This document shows positions 10,071 through 19,770 of a stretch of DNA of 35,697 nucleotides, in pieces. This DNA comes from Chara braunii (Eukaryota > Streptophyta > Charophyceae > Charales > Characeae). A model generated the notes under the pieces. That model saw nothing but the letters and a program-made list of their open reading frames with translations, did no database searches and was not told the origin of the DNA. The stretch is taken from contig BFEA01000079.1 of assembly GCA_003427395.1 (NCBI GenBank), positions 3,230,322 to 3,266,018 on the forward strand, written 5' to 3'. Made by a program: the position numbers and the translations under genes. Within the stretch, counting starts at the first letter, position 1. Each line of letters opens with the position of its first letter.

Positions 10071-11184
10071 GCCTGACGAGAGGAGGTAGGAGAGGAGGGG
10101 GGGTTAGGAGAACCGTAAACCTTAGAAAAAACTTAAGAAAACCCTAACCGGAGTTTGGGTGGTTAGAGTAGGGTACCGGCGACCTAATCAAGAAAATAAA
10201 ATAACAACCATGGAGGGGAGGGGGAAAGAGAAATAAATAAACGTGAAATTTTGAGATTAAAAAATAATAATAATAATAATAAAAATAGTTATAAAAAAAA
10301 AAAGTGAAACGAGAAAAAATATTTATTTCTTTGGAATTTTCGGCAGCATAACCCTACCCCCCATGGGATCAAAAATGTGCCAAGAGGAAAAACAAACCAA
10401 AATAAGCACACTAAGGTTCAAAATGCCGCAAATTATAAATTTCAAAAAATTAAACAAATAAATAAATAAATAATAAATGAGGAGGTGGAGAGTGAAGAGA
10501 AACTAAGTGATAAATTTTTCAAAAATTTCAGCAGCATTTCGTTACCCCCATGAGGTCAAAGTGTCCCGGCAAAAGATATGATTAAGTGAGATGGGAGGGA
10601 AAAGGGAGAAAAGAGAAAATTTCGACAACACTTCGTTACCCCCACGGGGTCAAAATGTGCGCCGAGAGCTGAAATAACCAAGTCCTAAACAGATATAGAG
10701 GTGCCGCAAAAAAAAAATGAATTTTCTAAATAATTAAAAAGTAAAATAAAATAAATCAGAAAAATGAGAAAGAAGTAGGGGGAAAAAATATAAAGTTTAA
10801 GTCAAAGAAAAAGACAAAAGAAAAAAAAAACAGAAAATTCGAAGTTGGGGGTGAGGGGGAATGAAAAATTGATGGAGAAAGAGAGAAATAGGCGAGGAAG
10901 AAAAAAAGATTGGAGTTGGAGGTGGGGGGATGATTGGGTTGTAGTTCGGGGAGGGAAGGGGGAGAGTAGGGTAAGAGAATGAGAGAGAAAAGGACGAGAA
11001 AAGTGAGGACGAGTAGAAGAGATTAATAGAAGATGGTGACTGGGGAGGGCAGGGCGAACAAAAATGGTGGAAGATGAGTGAAGAGAGATGTAAGAGGGGG
11101 GGGAGTAGTGGTAGACGTAGAAGAGGATGAGATGGTGTAGGGGAGAGAGAGGGGGGTGTGAGAGAGTGGGTTAGTGGAGAGAGA
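10071..11184 (-). other. Element A 5' leader, purine-rich on the plus strand
   Basis: This is a gene-free, low-complexity stretch between the gag remnant and the primer-binding-site-like octamer. It is A-rich proximally, then GA/GGG-rich near 10850-11180. It carries three diverged copies of a TTCGGCAGCA..TTACCCCCA repeat, listed separately, and a telobox-like AAAACCCTAACC at 10138-10149. Its size and position fit an LTR-retrotransposon 5' untranslated leader. Confidence 0.6.
10331..10660. repeat. Three spaced copies of a ~45-bp motif in the leader
   Basis: Copies at 10331-10381, 10521-10570 and 10617-10660 share TTCxGCAGCATxxCGTTACC, then a palindromic CCCCATGGGG-like core and GTCAAAATGTGC. 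Spacing is irregular (about 190 and 96 bp). The first half (TTTCGGCAGCA) resembles the motif heading each unit of the tandem array at 15667-16330, so the two regions may come from related elements. Confidence 0.65.
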
Positions 11185-11192
11185 TGATACCA
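11185..11192 (-). promoter_or_regulatory. Primer-binding-site-like octamer (initiator tRNA-Met type)
   Basis: The minus strand reads TGGTATCA, complementary to the 3' end of plant initiator tRNA-Met, the usual primer of Ty3/gypsy elements. The match stops after 8 nt, and no CA end of an LTR precedes it directly. It is followed on the plus strand by a perfect 8-bp stem-loop (GCTCTTGG / CCAAGAGC). A related 31-nt block at 34836-34866 matches at 24 of 31 positions by eye. Confidence 0.5.
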
Positions 11193-11299
11193 CGCTCTTG
11201 GTTTGCCAAGAGCAACAAGATCACCAAGATCCCCGACAACTTGGCCTTCAAGGTGTTGGCAGTCTGCTGCTACAGCAGAAAAAATAATATTGAAATAAT

Positions 11300-11500
11300 A
11301 GAGGGTTGACTGCGATCTTGATCAACCACCTTGATTGCACTGCACGCAGCCCCCTGGCCAGGGGGTTCTTCACTGCTGCCAAAGTGTTGCTGCAACATTA
11401 TGTGGGTGGGATGAGATCTTGATCAGTCACCCAAATCTCCTTGTAGTGCAGCCCCCTAGCCAGGGGGGTCTTCACAGTCCTCAACAAGCTGCCACGTACC
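11300..11500. repeat. Two-unit ~101-bp tandem repeat with palindromes
   Basis: GATCTTGATCA occurs at 11314-11324 and 11415-11425. Each is followed by a palindrome: perfect CCCCCTGGCCAGGGGG at 11350-11365, and CCCCCTAGCCAGGGGG at 11452-11467. The remainder is diverged but alignable (TTCTTCAC / TCTTCACAG). A third GATCTTGATCA at 11745-11755 lacks the palindrome. No coding function is seen. Confidence 0.7.
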
Positions 11501-11657
11501 ACTGCAGATGGCCACGGCCGCAGGCCGCAACAGCCACGATGCCTCCGCGGAAGCTGCTATCGTGCTGGCCGCTGCGGGACGATCGTGGGGGGAAAGGCAA
11601 ATAGCTGGCACAACACTCTTCAACACCGGAGTGCCACATTGTGGACACATACATAGA

Positions 11658-11735
11658 GTTTGGTCAGTGTGTTAAGGTGCTGGCTATGCACGCGCACAAC
11701 TGCCAACTGCCCAGGTTCAAACCCTGGCAGCAACA
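11658..11735 (+). repeat. tRNA-like sequence, probable SINE head or tRNA pseudogene
   Basis: An A-box-like segment (TGGTCAGTGTGTTAAGG, from 11660) resembles the D-arm of class II (Leu/Ser) tRNAs. It is followed about 50 nt on by a B box, GGTTCAAACCC, inside a perfect T-arm: stem CCAGG 11711-11715, 7-nt loop, stem CCTGG 11723-11727. The 3' acceptor-like CAGCAAC has no 5' partner, so it cannot fold as a functional tRNA. This is the pol III promoter layout of a tRNA-derived SINE. Confidence 0.6.
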
Positions 11736-11739
11736 TGCA

Positions 11740-12004
11740 TCTCGGATCTTGATCAGTATAATCCGGGACTGGGCAAGGTGGGACGCAGTGGAGCAGTGTG
11801 GGCACGTGGCGCTTGTGTGTGCGTGTGCGGCGGCCTTGGCCTTGGGGCTTGCGCGCACGTGTCGTAAGAGCACCTCTCTTTTTTCGCCACGTGTCACTCC
11901 CTTGTTGCTACTGCCTGTCGGGTTTAGAACCATATTTCGGGTTGTGGTGGGTGAGAGTGAGGAACGTTCCCTGTCTGATATCAGTGTGACAGACCCGCCA
12001 GGAT
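11740..12004. other. Unassigned stretch between SINE head and LTR-like segment
   Basis: This could be SINE body or unique sequence. It has a GT/CG-rich middle (about 11805-11870) and a CCACGTG hexamer-type E-box near 11888. Open frames on both strands are long but overlap mutually and carry no domain. Confidence 0.35.
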
Positions 12005-12357
12005 GGCGGTCCATCAGGATCAAGACGGAGGGTTGAAGGGGGAGGAGATGGAGATGGAGTTGGAGGGGACAGTGCAACTCCGACGCGGACTCTACACGCA
12101 CGTTCTGCAAAAATGCAGAATGAAGAATGAATGACAACAGACAACAGTTGGGGTATAACCCGAGGGGACTGATTGGACTGGACTGGCCTGACCTGGTACC
12201 GACAGTGGTACCGGGCAGGACTAGATTGGACTGGAACAGCACAAGGCCTGTGGGGTTAGGCCACGGCCTGGTTCCACAGGCCAAAGAGGCAAATAGCCCG
12301 GATAGAGGCCCGCTGCAAGGAGGCTCTTCGCTGCGCAGGAGCTGCCATGATGTTTCG
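12005..12357 (-). repeat. Stand-alone copy of element A/B distal 3' segment
   Basis: It aligns in the same orientation with 4318-4600 and with 25970-26250. Shared landmarks are the GGAGATGGAGATGG tract, GCAACTCCGACGCG, ACAGTTGGGGTATA, repeated GGACTGGACTGG and a GGTACC-6nt-GGTACC pair (12195-12212 here). It keeps the CAGGCCAAAxAGGCAAA stretch that element A lost. It lies about 0.8 kb beyond element A's primer-site octamer, so it may be a remnant of the 5' LTR or an independent solo copy. Confidence 0.65.
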
Positions 12358-13570
12358 TTGATCACGAACTGGCTTACCTAAGCGCGAGAGTGGGGCCTTC
12401 CACTCAGAAGAGAGATGTAGTGTCGGTTGGCAATGGCACAAAATCTTCTTTAATGCACAACACGAGTCACAGGTAGATGATGATTATCTCGTGTGACCAG
12501 ACTCTCGCATGAGTGGATGACGGCAACCATGACTACATCATGCACCACCATGCATTTCCTCATGTCTCCCTCTCTCAAGCTCATGCCATATAGAGAGCAC
12601 TGTCACTCCCACATGTGAACTGCAAGGAGGGACACATACTGAGTCCGCTGAATCTTTCTTCGTCCTGCTCACGAGTCCAGTACCGATAGTCACGAGCCCA
12701 AAGAAGCTCTCGCACGCTCAAGCTTCTGCAAGGACAGAGGTGTGAGACGATCCAGCGTACGGGGTGGAAGAGGAACCCAGACCAGTGACCCTCTCGCAGT
12801 CTACCTCACCACACCATTGTCTCCCTCTCTCCCTATAACTGTCTAGCCCTCTCTATCTTACCGTCGTCGTGAGTTGGCCTCAAGGCCGCTCTCTACAAGC
12901 TCGACTGGCGGGTGGTCCCCCCACCAGTGGTCTAGCCCGTGCCAGGACAGAGTCCCAGCCGCACTGACCTCACTCTCTCCCCCATAATCCCGGTTTAGGT
13001 GTTGCCTCCCTAGCTCCTTCCACATCGATCTTCGATTTTGCCTCCTCTCCTCCGTCGTAGTTGAGAGTGGTAGTGATCAAGGGACCCTCCACAAACATCG
13101 GCCTTCAACGCGTCAAGAGGTTCCAAGAGTCCGGCCTATAGTCATGCAGGGCCATAGCCGTGCACTTTTTCGGAACAGTCATAGTTTGGCACCTAACGTA
13201 CACGCGCACCTGTCGTTTACCACCCAGCCACCTCACTGCTCCGCCCCCTCTACCTCAGGTTACCAGCTCATAGCCTAGCTATCCGTGTGTATCCACAGGC
13301 AAGTAGCAGGAGGCGCGGGTCGCTTTTCTTTTATAGTAGTGTTAAGTCGCGCTTCTACTGTGTTCTAAACGAGATGCCTCAGAGTGGCTCTGGTTCAGTA
13401 CATAAAATTTTGACTGCATTTGAATAAATCCTAACTGGCAATAATAAAAAGAAAATGGGAAAACAACCAGAACCCATCGGTCTCTCGAGCGGGCGTCCAC
13501 CTCACCTACCGATAGTGCCCACAGTTTCTTGAATTCAGTCTGAGAAGACTGGACGCGGTGTTGAGGTTTC
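12358..13570. other. Unassigned CT-rich stretch
   Basis: No open frame with a recognisable domain is present. The plus strand is pyrimidine-rich around 12780-13060. No tRNA, rRNA or terminal-repeat signature was seen. Confidence 0.45.
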
Positions 13571-13870
13571 ATGACGGGATACCACCCTGCTTTCTCCCTC
13601 TCTTTTAAGAGGGACGTTGAACTACCCCAAACGGGTACCTGTCATGACAAGGGGGCGGCCTATTACCTCCCGTGGGAGGCGATAAGCTCCCTACCAGTGG
13701 CCGCAGGTCAGCCCTCTTCTTGGTGATCGGTCGCTCCAACGACAGACGAAATAAAGGAGGATCGACCAGTCAAGGCCATTGCTCACGAACACGGTTCAAA
13801 ATTAAACCGTTCGTTCCCTCGAGAAGCAACCAATAAAGAAAGGAAATTTGAAGAGACAACTTAATAGCCT
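13571..13870 (+). repeat. Dispersed repeat, copy 1 of 2 (partner 21466-21780)
   Basis: It starts with CATGACGGGA and ends with AAACCGTTCGTTCCC..then GGAAATTTGAAG. The partner has CATGACGGGA at its start and AAACCGTTTGTTCCCC..GCTAGGTTTGAAG at its end, in the same order and orientation, about 7.9 kb away. The middle is heavily diverged. It could be a pair of very old LTRs or two copies of one repeat family. Confidence 0.4.
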
Positions 13871-14059
13871 TAGTAGCAATCATAATAACAACGATAATAA
13901 TAGTAAGGAAAAGGGAAAGAAAAATATCAAAGAGAAGCGTGACGCCAACCATGGCCCGATGCTATCGAGCGCATCGGTCTCACGCAGGGCGGAACCCTCC
14001 TGGCCTCATCACGCAGGAGTTGGACTACTAGCGACACACAAGAAGCTTGCACAAGCCAC

Positions 14060-14370
14060 TCCGGTCGAGTGCGCCAGTCATACCTCTCGCGAGTCCCTAC
14101 GACAGGATAGGGCCAAACGCGAGGTACAACTTACCTCCACCTGCGGGAGCTGTCACCTTTCTTCGGTGGGCGTATCCCCGCCGAGCTACCAATCCACAGT
14201 ACGAAAGTTGATCAGTTGCAATCGAAGAGGTGGACCAACTGAGGGCGTTTCTCGTTCGTTGTAGCATAGGGGGTACTCATGGTCTTACACCTCTATCGGA
14301 CCCGCACGCGGACCGATGCACTGGGGGGCCGAAGTCCCAAGCGCGGCTCACCGTCGGTCGATTAGGACGC
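14060..14370 (+). repeat. Dispersed repeat, copy 1 of 2 (partner 29795-30080)
   Basis: Shared words in order are CATACCTCTCGCG, TCCCTACGACAGGA, GGTACAACT, ACCTCCACCTG, TTGCAATCG and GTAGCATAGG. A stem near 14298 (CCGC-AC-GCGG) corresponds to CCGT-GT-ACGG in the partner. The open frame across this region (13848-14264) is not conserved in the partner, so it is not a gene. Confidence 0.7.
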
Positions 14371-15660
14371 ACCTTACTCACCACGCGTTACACCACGCTT
14401 AAAACATAAAAATAACAATAAAAAACACACATGAAACGACACAATACAAAATAACACAACAACACTCCAAGTCCCATAACCTTTCGACATGGAAATCGGA
14501 TAGGCGACAAGCGCGACTTAGTATAAAACTGAGTGGATGCAAGACCTTCTCATATCAACTAGCAATGCATGCTTATGCAAGCGGTCGCAACGATGACGTG
14601 CTATGTAGTACCCATACCCATGCGGTCCTCCTTAATCTCAAGGGTCGCATTCGACACTCAAGTGTCGGTTGACACGCGCCTTAAAGGGTTAATCTCTCGA
14701 CGTTGGACAACCGTCAAGTGCGGTTGAGAACCACACCCTCTTCTGCACTCTGCAGAGAGTGGGTGGTACACAGGTCCATACCTGTGGTGGCAATCGTTTT
14801 TTGTTGCCCTGGAGACCAACTCCATCATCCAAGGCCTGGAGAGAACTCAAGGGGTTTGACTTTAACGGTTGTCACGGACTACAGCATCCAACTATAAAAT
14901 TCTAAAAAGCAAGGGATAAAAAACTTTTTTTTTTTTTTTTTCAGAACAATAATTTGTTTAACCCTTACTCATGGTCGCAATAGGCCATGCAAATACTCAA
15001 TGTGTAAGTATGCATATATATACATAAATGGTTATGAATATGTGACGATCACTTCTCACAGTCTAAGTGAGACTCCTCTCAGCCATATATATGTATATGA
15101 TCGCAGGCAGTCAAATTTTGAACCAAAAACATACATGCAACCATATCAAAGATTCGACCAAAAATTTCACGCACTATACAAGGTCAACTTCAATCATTCT
15201 TTATACTCAAACTCCTTATTTTAGTTATGCAAGTCTCCAACTTTTTTCCAACCTTTCAAAATAAATACTCAGTACTTTGTTAAATGGTCATTCAATCAAA
15301 GTTCGGGTGAAAACCTTAATAAAACAATAAAACCACGAAGGTTAAAGCCTTTTAGGTTTGGTAACGAGAATGGATTGGAGTTGAGTCGTAAACCGACGAA
15401 TCGGCCACCGACCTGTTATTAGTGATAACAGAAGATGATCATCGTGGGATCAAGTTGAATCAAACGTCCAAAGAGGGTTTGTACCATAAGACAGGTCAAC
15501 GCTCAAGCTGAGTCATAAGTGTGTGGATAATAAATGTCCATAACACATTCTTACTCAAAACTAGCTGCCAACTAAGTCTAAGTCTACCCCTAAGTCAGTG
15601 TCCAAAGAAAAGGTAGACCTTTAGCAGAATCTCCCCCATACAGAGTGGATTGTCAGTATC
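14371..15660. other. Unassigned AT-rich stretch
   Basis: It has an A-rich patch near 14400-14460, a T18 run around 14925-14941 and TATATA-rich sequence at 15010-15100. Short open frames are AT-driven, with no domain recognised. Confidence 0.45.
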
Positions 15661-15666
15661 GTCACC

Positions 15667-16330
15667 TATCACCTGTCAAAATATAATTTATCTCCTCTAA
15701 ACTAATGAAATTTCGGCAACACTTCCCGTAGAAAAAATATTTTTTCGTAATTTATACTAAGCTTAAATATGACAACTAAAACAATATTTAACTCTGGAAA
15801 GTCAAACTTTGTCTAACTCCATGAATTAGTGAAGATTTGGGCAGCATCTCCTTTATAAAAGTAGACTTTTCATATTTATACTAAGTTAGATAAGAACTCA
15901 AAGTAAAACTTGAGTTCAACCAAAACAAAATTTAACAAACTCCTTAGATTTTTAAAAATTTCGGCATCCCTTCCCATAGAGAAAGTAACTTTCCAAAATT
16001 TATACAAAACTAACTACAAAATATAGAAATAACTTTGACTTCCAATAGTCAAATTTTGTCTAACTCTTTAAATTAACAAAAAAATTGGCAACACTCCTTT
16101 CAGAGAATGAGACTTTCCAGATTTTTACATATATAAAATTTAGACAAGCTGAACTTTGAAAAGTCAAAATCTGATTAACTCCTTGGTTTTGCCGAAATTT
16201 TGGCGCCGCTTCCTGTAAAGAAAGTAACTTACCAAGATTTATACATGACCAAGTATAACAAAAAATCCCAGAAAATGCGAGAATTGACCTAAGTAAAAAC
16301 AACTTAGCTCAAAAAATGCAGAATTTGAAC
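15667..16330. repeat. Five-unit diverged tandem array, period about 123 bp
   Basis: A TTTCGGCAxCACTTCC-type motif recurs near 15711, 15836, 15959, 16083 and 16198. Each is followed by a GAAAGTAACTTTCCAAAATTTATAC-like segment (shortened here) and a GTCAAA.TTTGTCTAACTCC segment. Individual units differ at many positions. Such arrays occur in noncoding parts of plant LTR retrotransposons; I see no coding part attached. Confidence 0.8.
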
Positions 16331-16545
16331 TAACTCTTATACCTCTAACACGTGGCGAGCATTTAAAGCAACTACATATCAAACTGAAACTTAAACCAGG
16401 TAGTGATCTCACTCAGCCACATGCAAGGCCAACCCACAAAGGTAAGTAATCCCACCAACCCCAAGGTCAGTCTTGTCAAACAATAGTTCGTAGTCTTTTA
16501 ATGATTTATCTCTTATACCCAGCTTACATAAGGCTTAAAGTTAGA

Positions 16546-17260
16546 CCATCCAATTGTATAGAAACCTGTCTAGCTCAGCCATTGAATATACCCAAACACA
16601 TGGCACTACAACTTTTTTCTTCTATGGGCATATGACTAGGTTGTCCAACCTAGTCGCCCTAAGTTGTTTAAATATCCAAGTTATATATAATTTATCTGCA
16701 CTTAGTCTTTTAAGGTAACATATGACTGAACCGATCATCTTAGATCAAGGTTCAACCTGCCCCTTCTTACCACAAGTTTATTCTTAATTCATACTTTCTT
16801 TGATTGGTGATAAGCTATAGTCAGACCATCCAATCTTATGAAAAAAATGTATGACTAGCCTGTTCATAAGTAAAATAATATAAGAATATAAACAAATTTA
16901 TCCCTTTGGTTGTAACATGTGTATGGATCCAGACCGGACCACCAAATTTTATGGGAACCTCTCAAGTCCTTTGCCTGAATTCCCCTCAGAACGAAATAAA
17001 AAAGATTCAGAGTCATTCAATCTTATGCAACATGCCCAACACTCTTTCAGAAACCAAGAAACACAAAGAAAACCCAAATAAAACAAAGCAACAAAGTCAT
17101 CCAATCTTATGGAAAAAATGCTTGTTCCATGAAAATCAAACACAAGCAGCCCTCGCAAGTCAAAGCAACCAAACCAACCAAATGAACCAATCTTATGGGA
17201 ACCTTTCTGGTCCTTCAGGCAATCGAAAATGAACACAGCACTGGGCCCTCCAATCTTATG
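16546..17260. repeat. Seven irregularly spaced copies of a CCATCCAATCTTATG motif
   Basis: Copies lie near 16546, 16826, 16939, 17014, 17098, 17187 and 17247. Several continue with GGGAACCTxTCxxGTCC (16939, 17187) or close variants (16546, 17247). Spacing ranges from about 60 to 280 bp, so this is a diverged array or a set of repeated binding-site-like words. The overlapping open frames on the two strands here follow from the repeat's composition. Confidence 0.65.
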
Positions 17261-17289
17261 AAGGCTCTCCCAGCCTTTGATTAACCTAG

Positions 17290-18959
17290 TCAAACACAAG
17301 CAATACAACATTTTTCCACCTTTTCCCCAGATGCAATATCTTTTCACAATCTGCTTTCAGTCAATACAACAAAAAAATTGAAACTGACTTTACACCAACA
17401 TTCCTTTAGTAAGTCTGATTTGTGTCCTGAAAGTCAAACCGAAAATCAAAGTAGGGATGCAGACAATATACTCAATCAAACTGTAGAAGGATGTATAGAT
17501 AGGGTTTGTAACTGGGTTTATAGAGGGAAAACAAATGTTACCTCTCAGTTCCCTGCCTCCAAAAATCCTCCTGAGTTCTGATAGAGCTCCCGCAATCGGT
17601 GGGCAGACTCCCATACAGTCTTGTTGCGGTCCTACAGGTTGCAATCTCGCTTGTCGCCTTCCTCTCGTAACCAGGATTAGACTTAGAGTAAGAAGGGCGG
17701 AAGGAGGGGTTTCAGACTCTCGTGATACAGGAGATGGACTGACTCAACTCACAGGAGACGTCCTTGAAATCTCGATACGCCTGAGAGCCCCGCAATGGCA
17801 GCCAAGAAAACGCAGTAGCCGCAGTTAAAACTGTGGCTTAACATAGCGAGAACTTCTCAGAAGACCCCAATATAAATGTAGCAACTCTCCTTTCAAGCAC
17901 CAACCACCATTCAAACTTACCCCTCGTTGCTTATCCCGACAACACCCTGCCTATGTAGCTAAAAATGGTTGTGTGAATGCCCAACAGCAACACGTAGCGT
18001 GAGGCGTGATGTACCATTACAAGCGTGCGCTGCAGCAAGCCTTGCTTGTTGTCAGTGAACTTTACGAACAGAAATGACCTTCGTACCAACAGTAGCGGGA
18101 AATAATGAGTCAACAATCTGGTAGTCGAAGCAGTAACAAGCAATGTACGACGCCACCTAGCTACTCTCAAAGTCAGGTGTCAACCGTTCCTTGCCGACAG
18201 ACTTCGTACCACAGTCTGCAAAACCAGCTATCCCGTGGGAACTCATAAATACCCTTGCCAAGAGGCAGTTCGAATGGTCTTCCCGCCCCAAAACTCAAGT
18301 CCGACGAAGGATTTGCATGTCGGTACTGCAACGAGCCTCTGTTGGAGCGTCTTCTGACCCTGCTGTATATAGGTATGGCTTCACCACTTCCGGCTCCCAA
18401 CGGCCATGCACGCACTCACTCCCTTGCATACAATTATGGCTTGCGGCCGGTACGACTAGTAAGTACCAATCAACCGGCCTTTCCGTAATGATCCAACAAC
18501 ACAATCCGCTTATGAACCCTTTGTTTGACGGTTGTGCAAAATGTCGGCCTTCCAGCAAGCATGGAGCCTCGAGAATGCTCAATAAGGACTCCCACAGCAG
18601 TGAAAGTAGCAAACCGATGTAAGGAAGAATTATAGCGAAACGCTGTGGAGCAGCAAACGGCATGCACGCGAATGCCAATTAAGCAAACTACTGCCAAGAC
18701 CAGGTACGTGCGCTCTCATCACCATCCTCACTCCCTTTCTTTCGCTCCCTCGCATTCCAGGCAGCAGGTTGGTGTGTAGTCTTCGCAGCTCACCTCCTGC
18801 TATTCTTTTGACAAGATGAGCGACGCACCGGTCAGTATGCTACTCTGCTACTCCCTCTAGCTCCTGAATACGAACGTACCCAGTCCTCAGTATACGTTCA
18901 CCCGCATGAGTCGTTCTCCCTCCGGAGCCAATTCCAAGGGCAGGGTGCGGATGAATCCT

Positions 18960-18960
<1 letters not shown>
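17290..18960. other. Unassigned stretch
   Basis: Several 60-140-codon open frames overlap on both strands near 17390-17830 and 18170-18700, but none shows a domain and none dominates. I see nothing I can name. Confidence 0.45.

Positions 18961-18962
<2 letters not shown>

Positions 18963-19015
<53 letters not shown>
18963..19015. repeat. (CT)n microsatellite
   Basis: A pure CT dinucleotide tract of about 26 repeats. It creates Leu/Ser and Arg/Glu open frames on the two strands that are not genes. Confidence 0.97.
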
Positions 19016-19017
<2 letters not shown>

Positions 19018-19389
19018 GCATGCAACTACTCTCGGCTTCTTCTCAAGGAAATGGGCTTCTTCTGAAGGAAATTGTAAGTTATTCAGATGACGATTGCGCA
19101 GGGGAGCACTACATGTACGATCGACGAGCATTACGGCCACTACGATAGGATCGGGCGCCACGTACGCAGCGACCAAGATGACCACGACGACTCTCCAAGC
19201 ATGCCACATGAAAGTGAATCCTCCCCGAAAACATGGATGGATACATTACATTCTCATTTCTTTAAATCTTTTTTCCTGGGCGCAACTCCAGACTGTTGTA
19301 TAGTCAAAACAACACCTCCATAGCGAAATCCAGCGATGCCTTCGCATTCGCGACAGCCAAAAAGTCTTGGTTTAACCTCCTCCCTTGTT
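19016..19389. other. Unassigned stretch
   Basis: Short overlapping plus-strand frames (around 19087-19323) begin in the CT tract or soon after and have no recognisable domain. Confidence 0.4.
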
Positions 19390-19770
19390 AGATCCTATCG
19401 AGAGACGGTCGGGACATCCATTTCCTACTTCCGCCATACCCGCTCGACATCTCCACGTAGCCTCATTTTCTACTAACTCCTAATCCACTCCCTTACTCAC
19501 CTCTTTGAGCCCGCCATTGTGATCGCCCCATCACAGAACCCTCATCTAGCATCCTCACTTGCTCGATTTTATAGAGAATCGAGTAAGTTACCCCTCTTTT
19601 CCTCTCTACATAGTTAGCTCCTTCCATCTCCCCGCACAGCTAATTTCCTTAGTACCTCTAAACAGACTTCACTAACTAAAAAACTGACCTCGCCAATCAT
19701 TCCGTCCGGGTCAAAAACCCCAGATCCACACTTTCACTCGCCCGATTTGACTAAGGAACGGGCGAGTTAT
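19390..19770. repeat. Diverged ~180-bp duplication, each copy ending in a stem-loop
   Basis: Two copies end in similar hairpins. The first is ACTTGCTCGATT (19557-19568) with AATCGAGTAAGT (19577-19588). The second is ACTCGCCCG (19736-19744) with CGGGCGAGT (19759-19767). Upstream sequences also align loosely (CACT..CTxACC, CGCCAxT, ACCC..ATC). The stem differs between copies by two compensatory pair changes. Confidence 0.55.

Noticed and set aside
11664-12365. 233-codon minus-strand open frame
   Set aside because: It crosses the tRNA-like SINE head and the copy of the chromovirus 3' segment. Its conserved part lies in noncoding sequence, and element B has no matching open frame.
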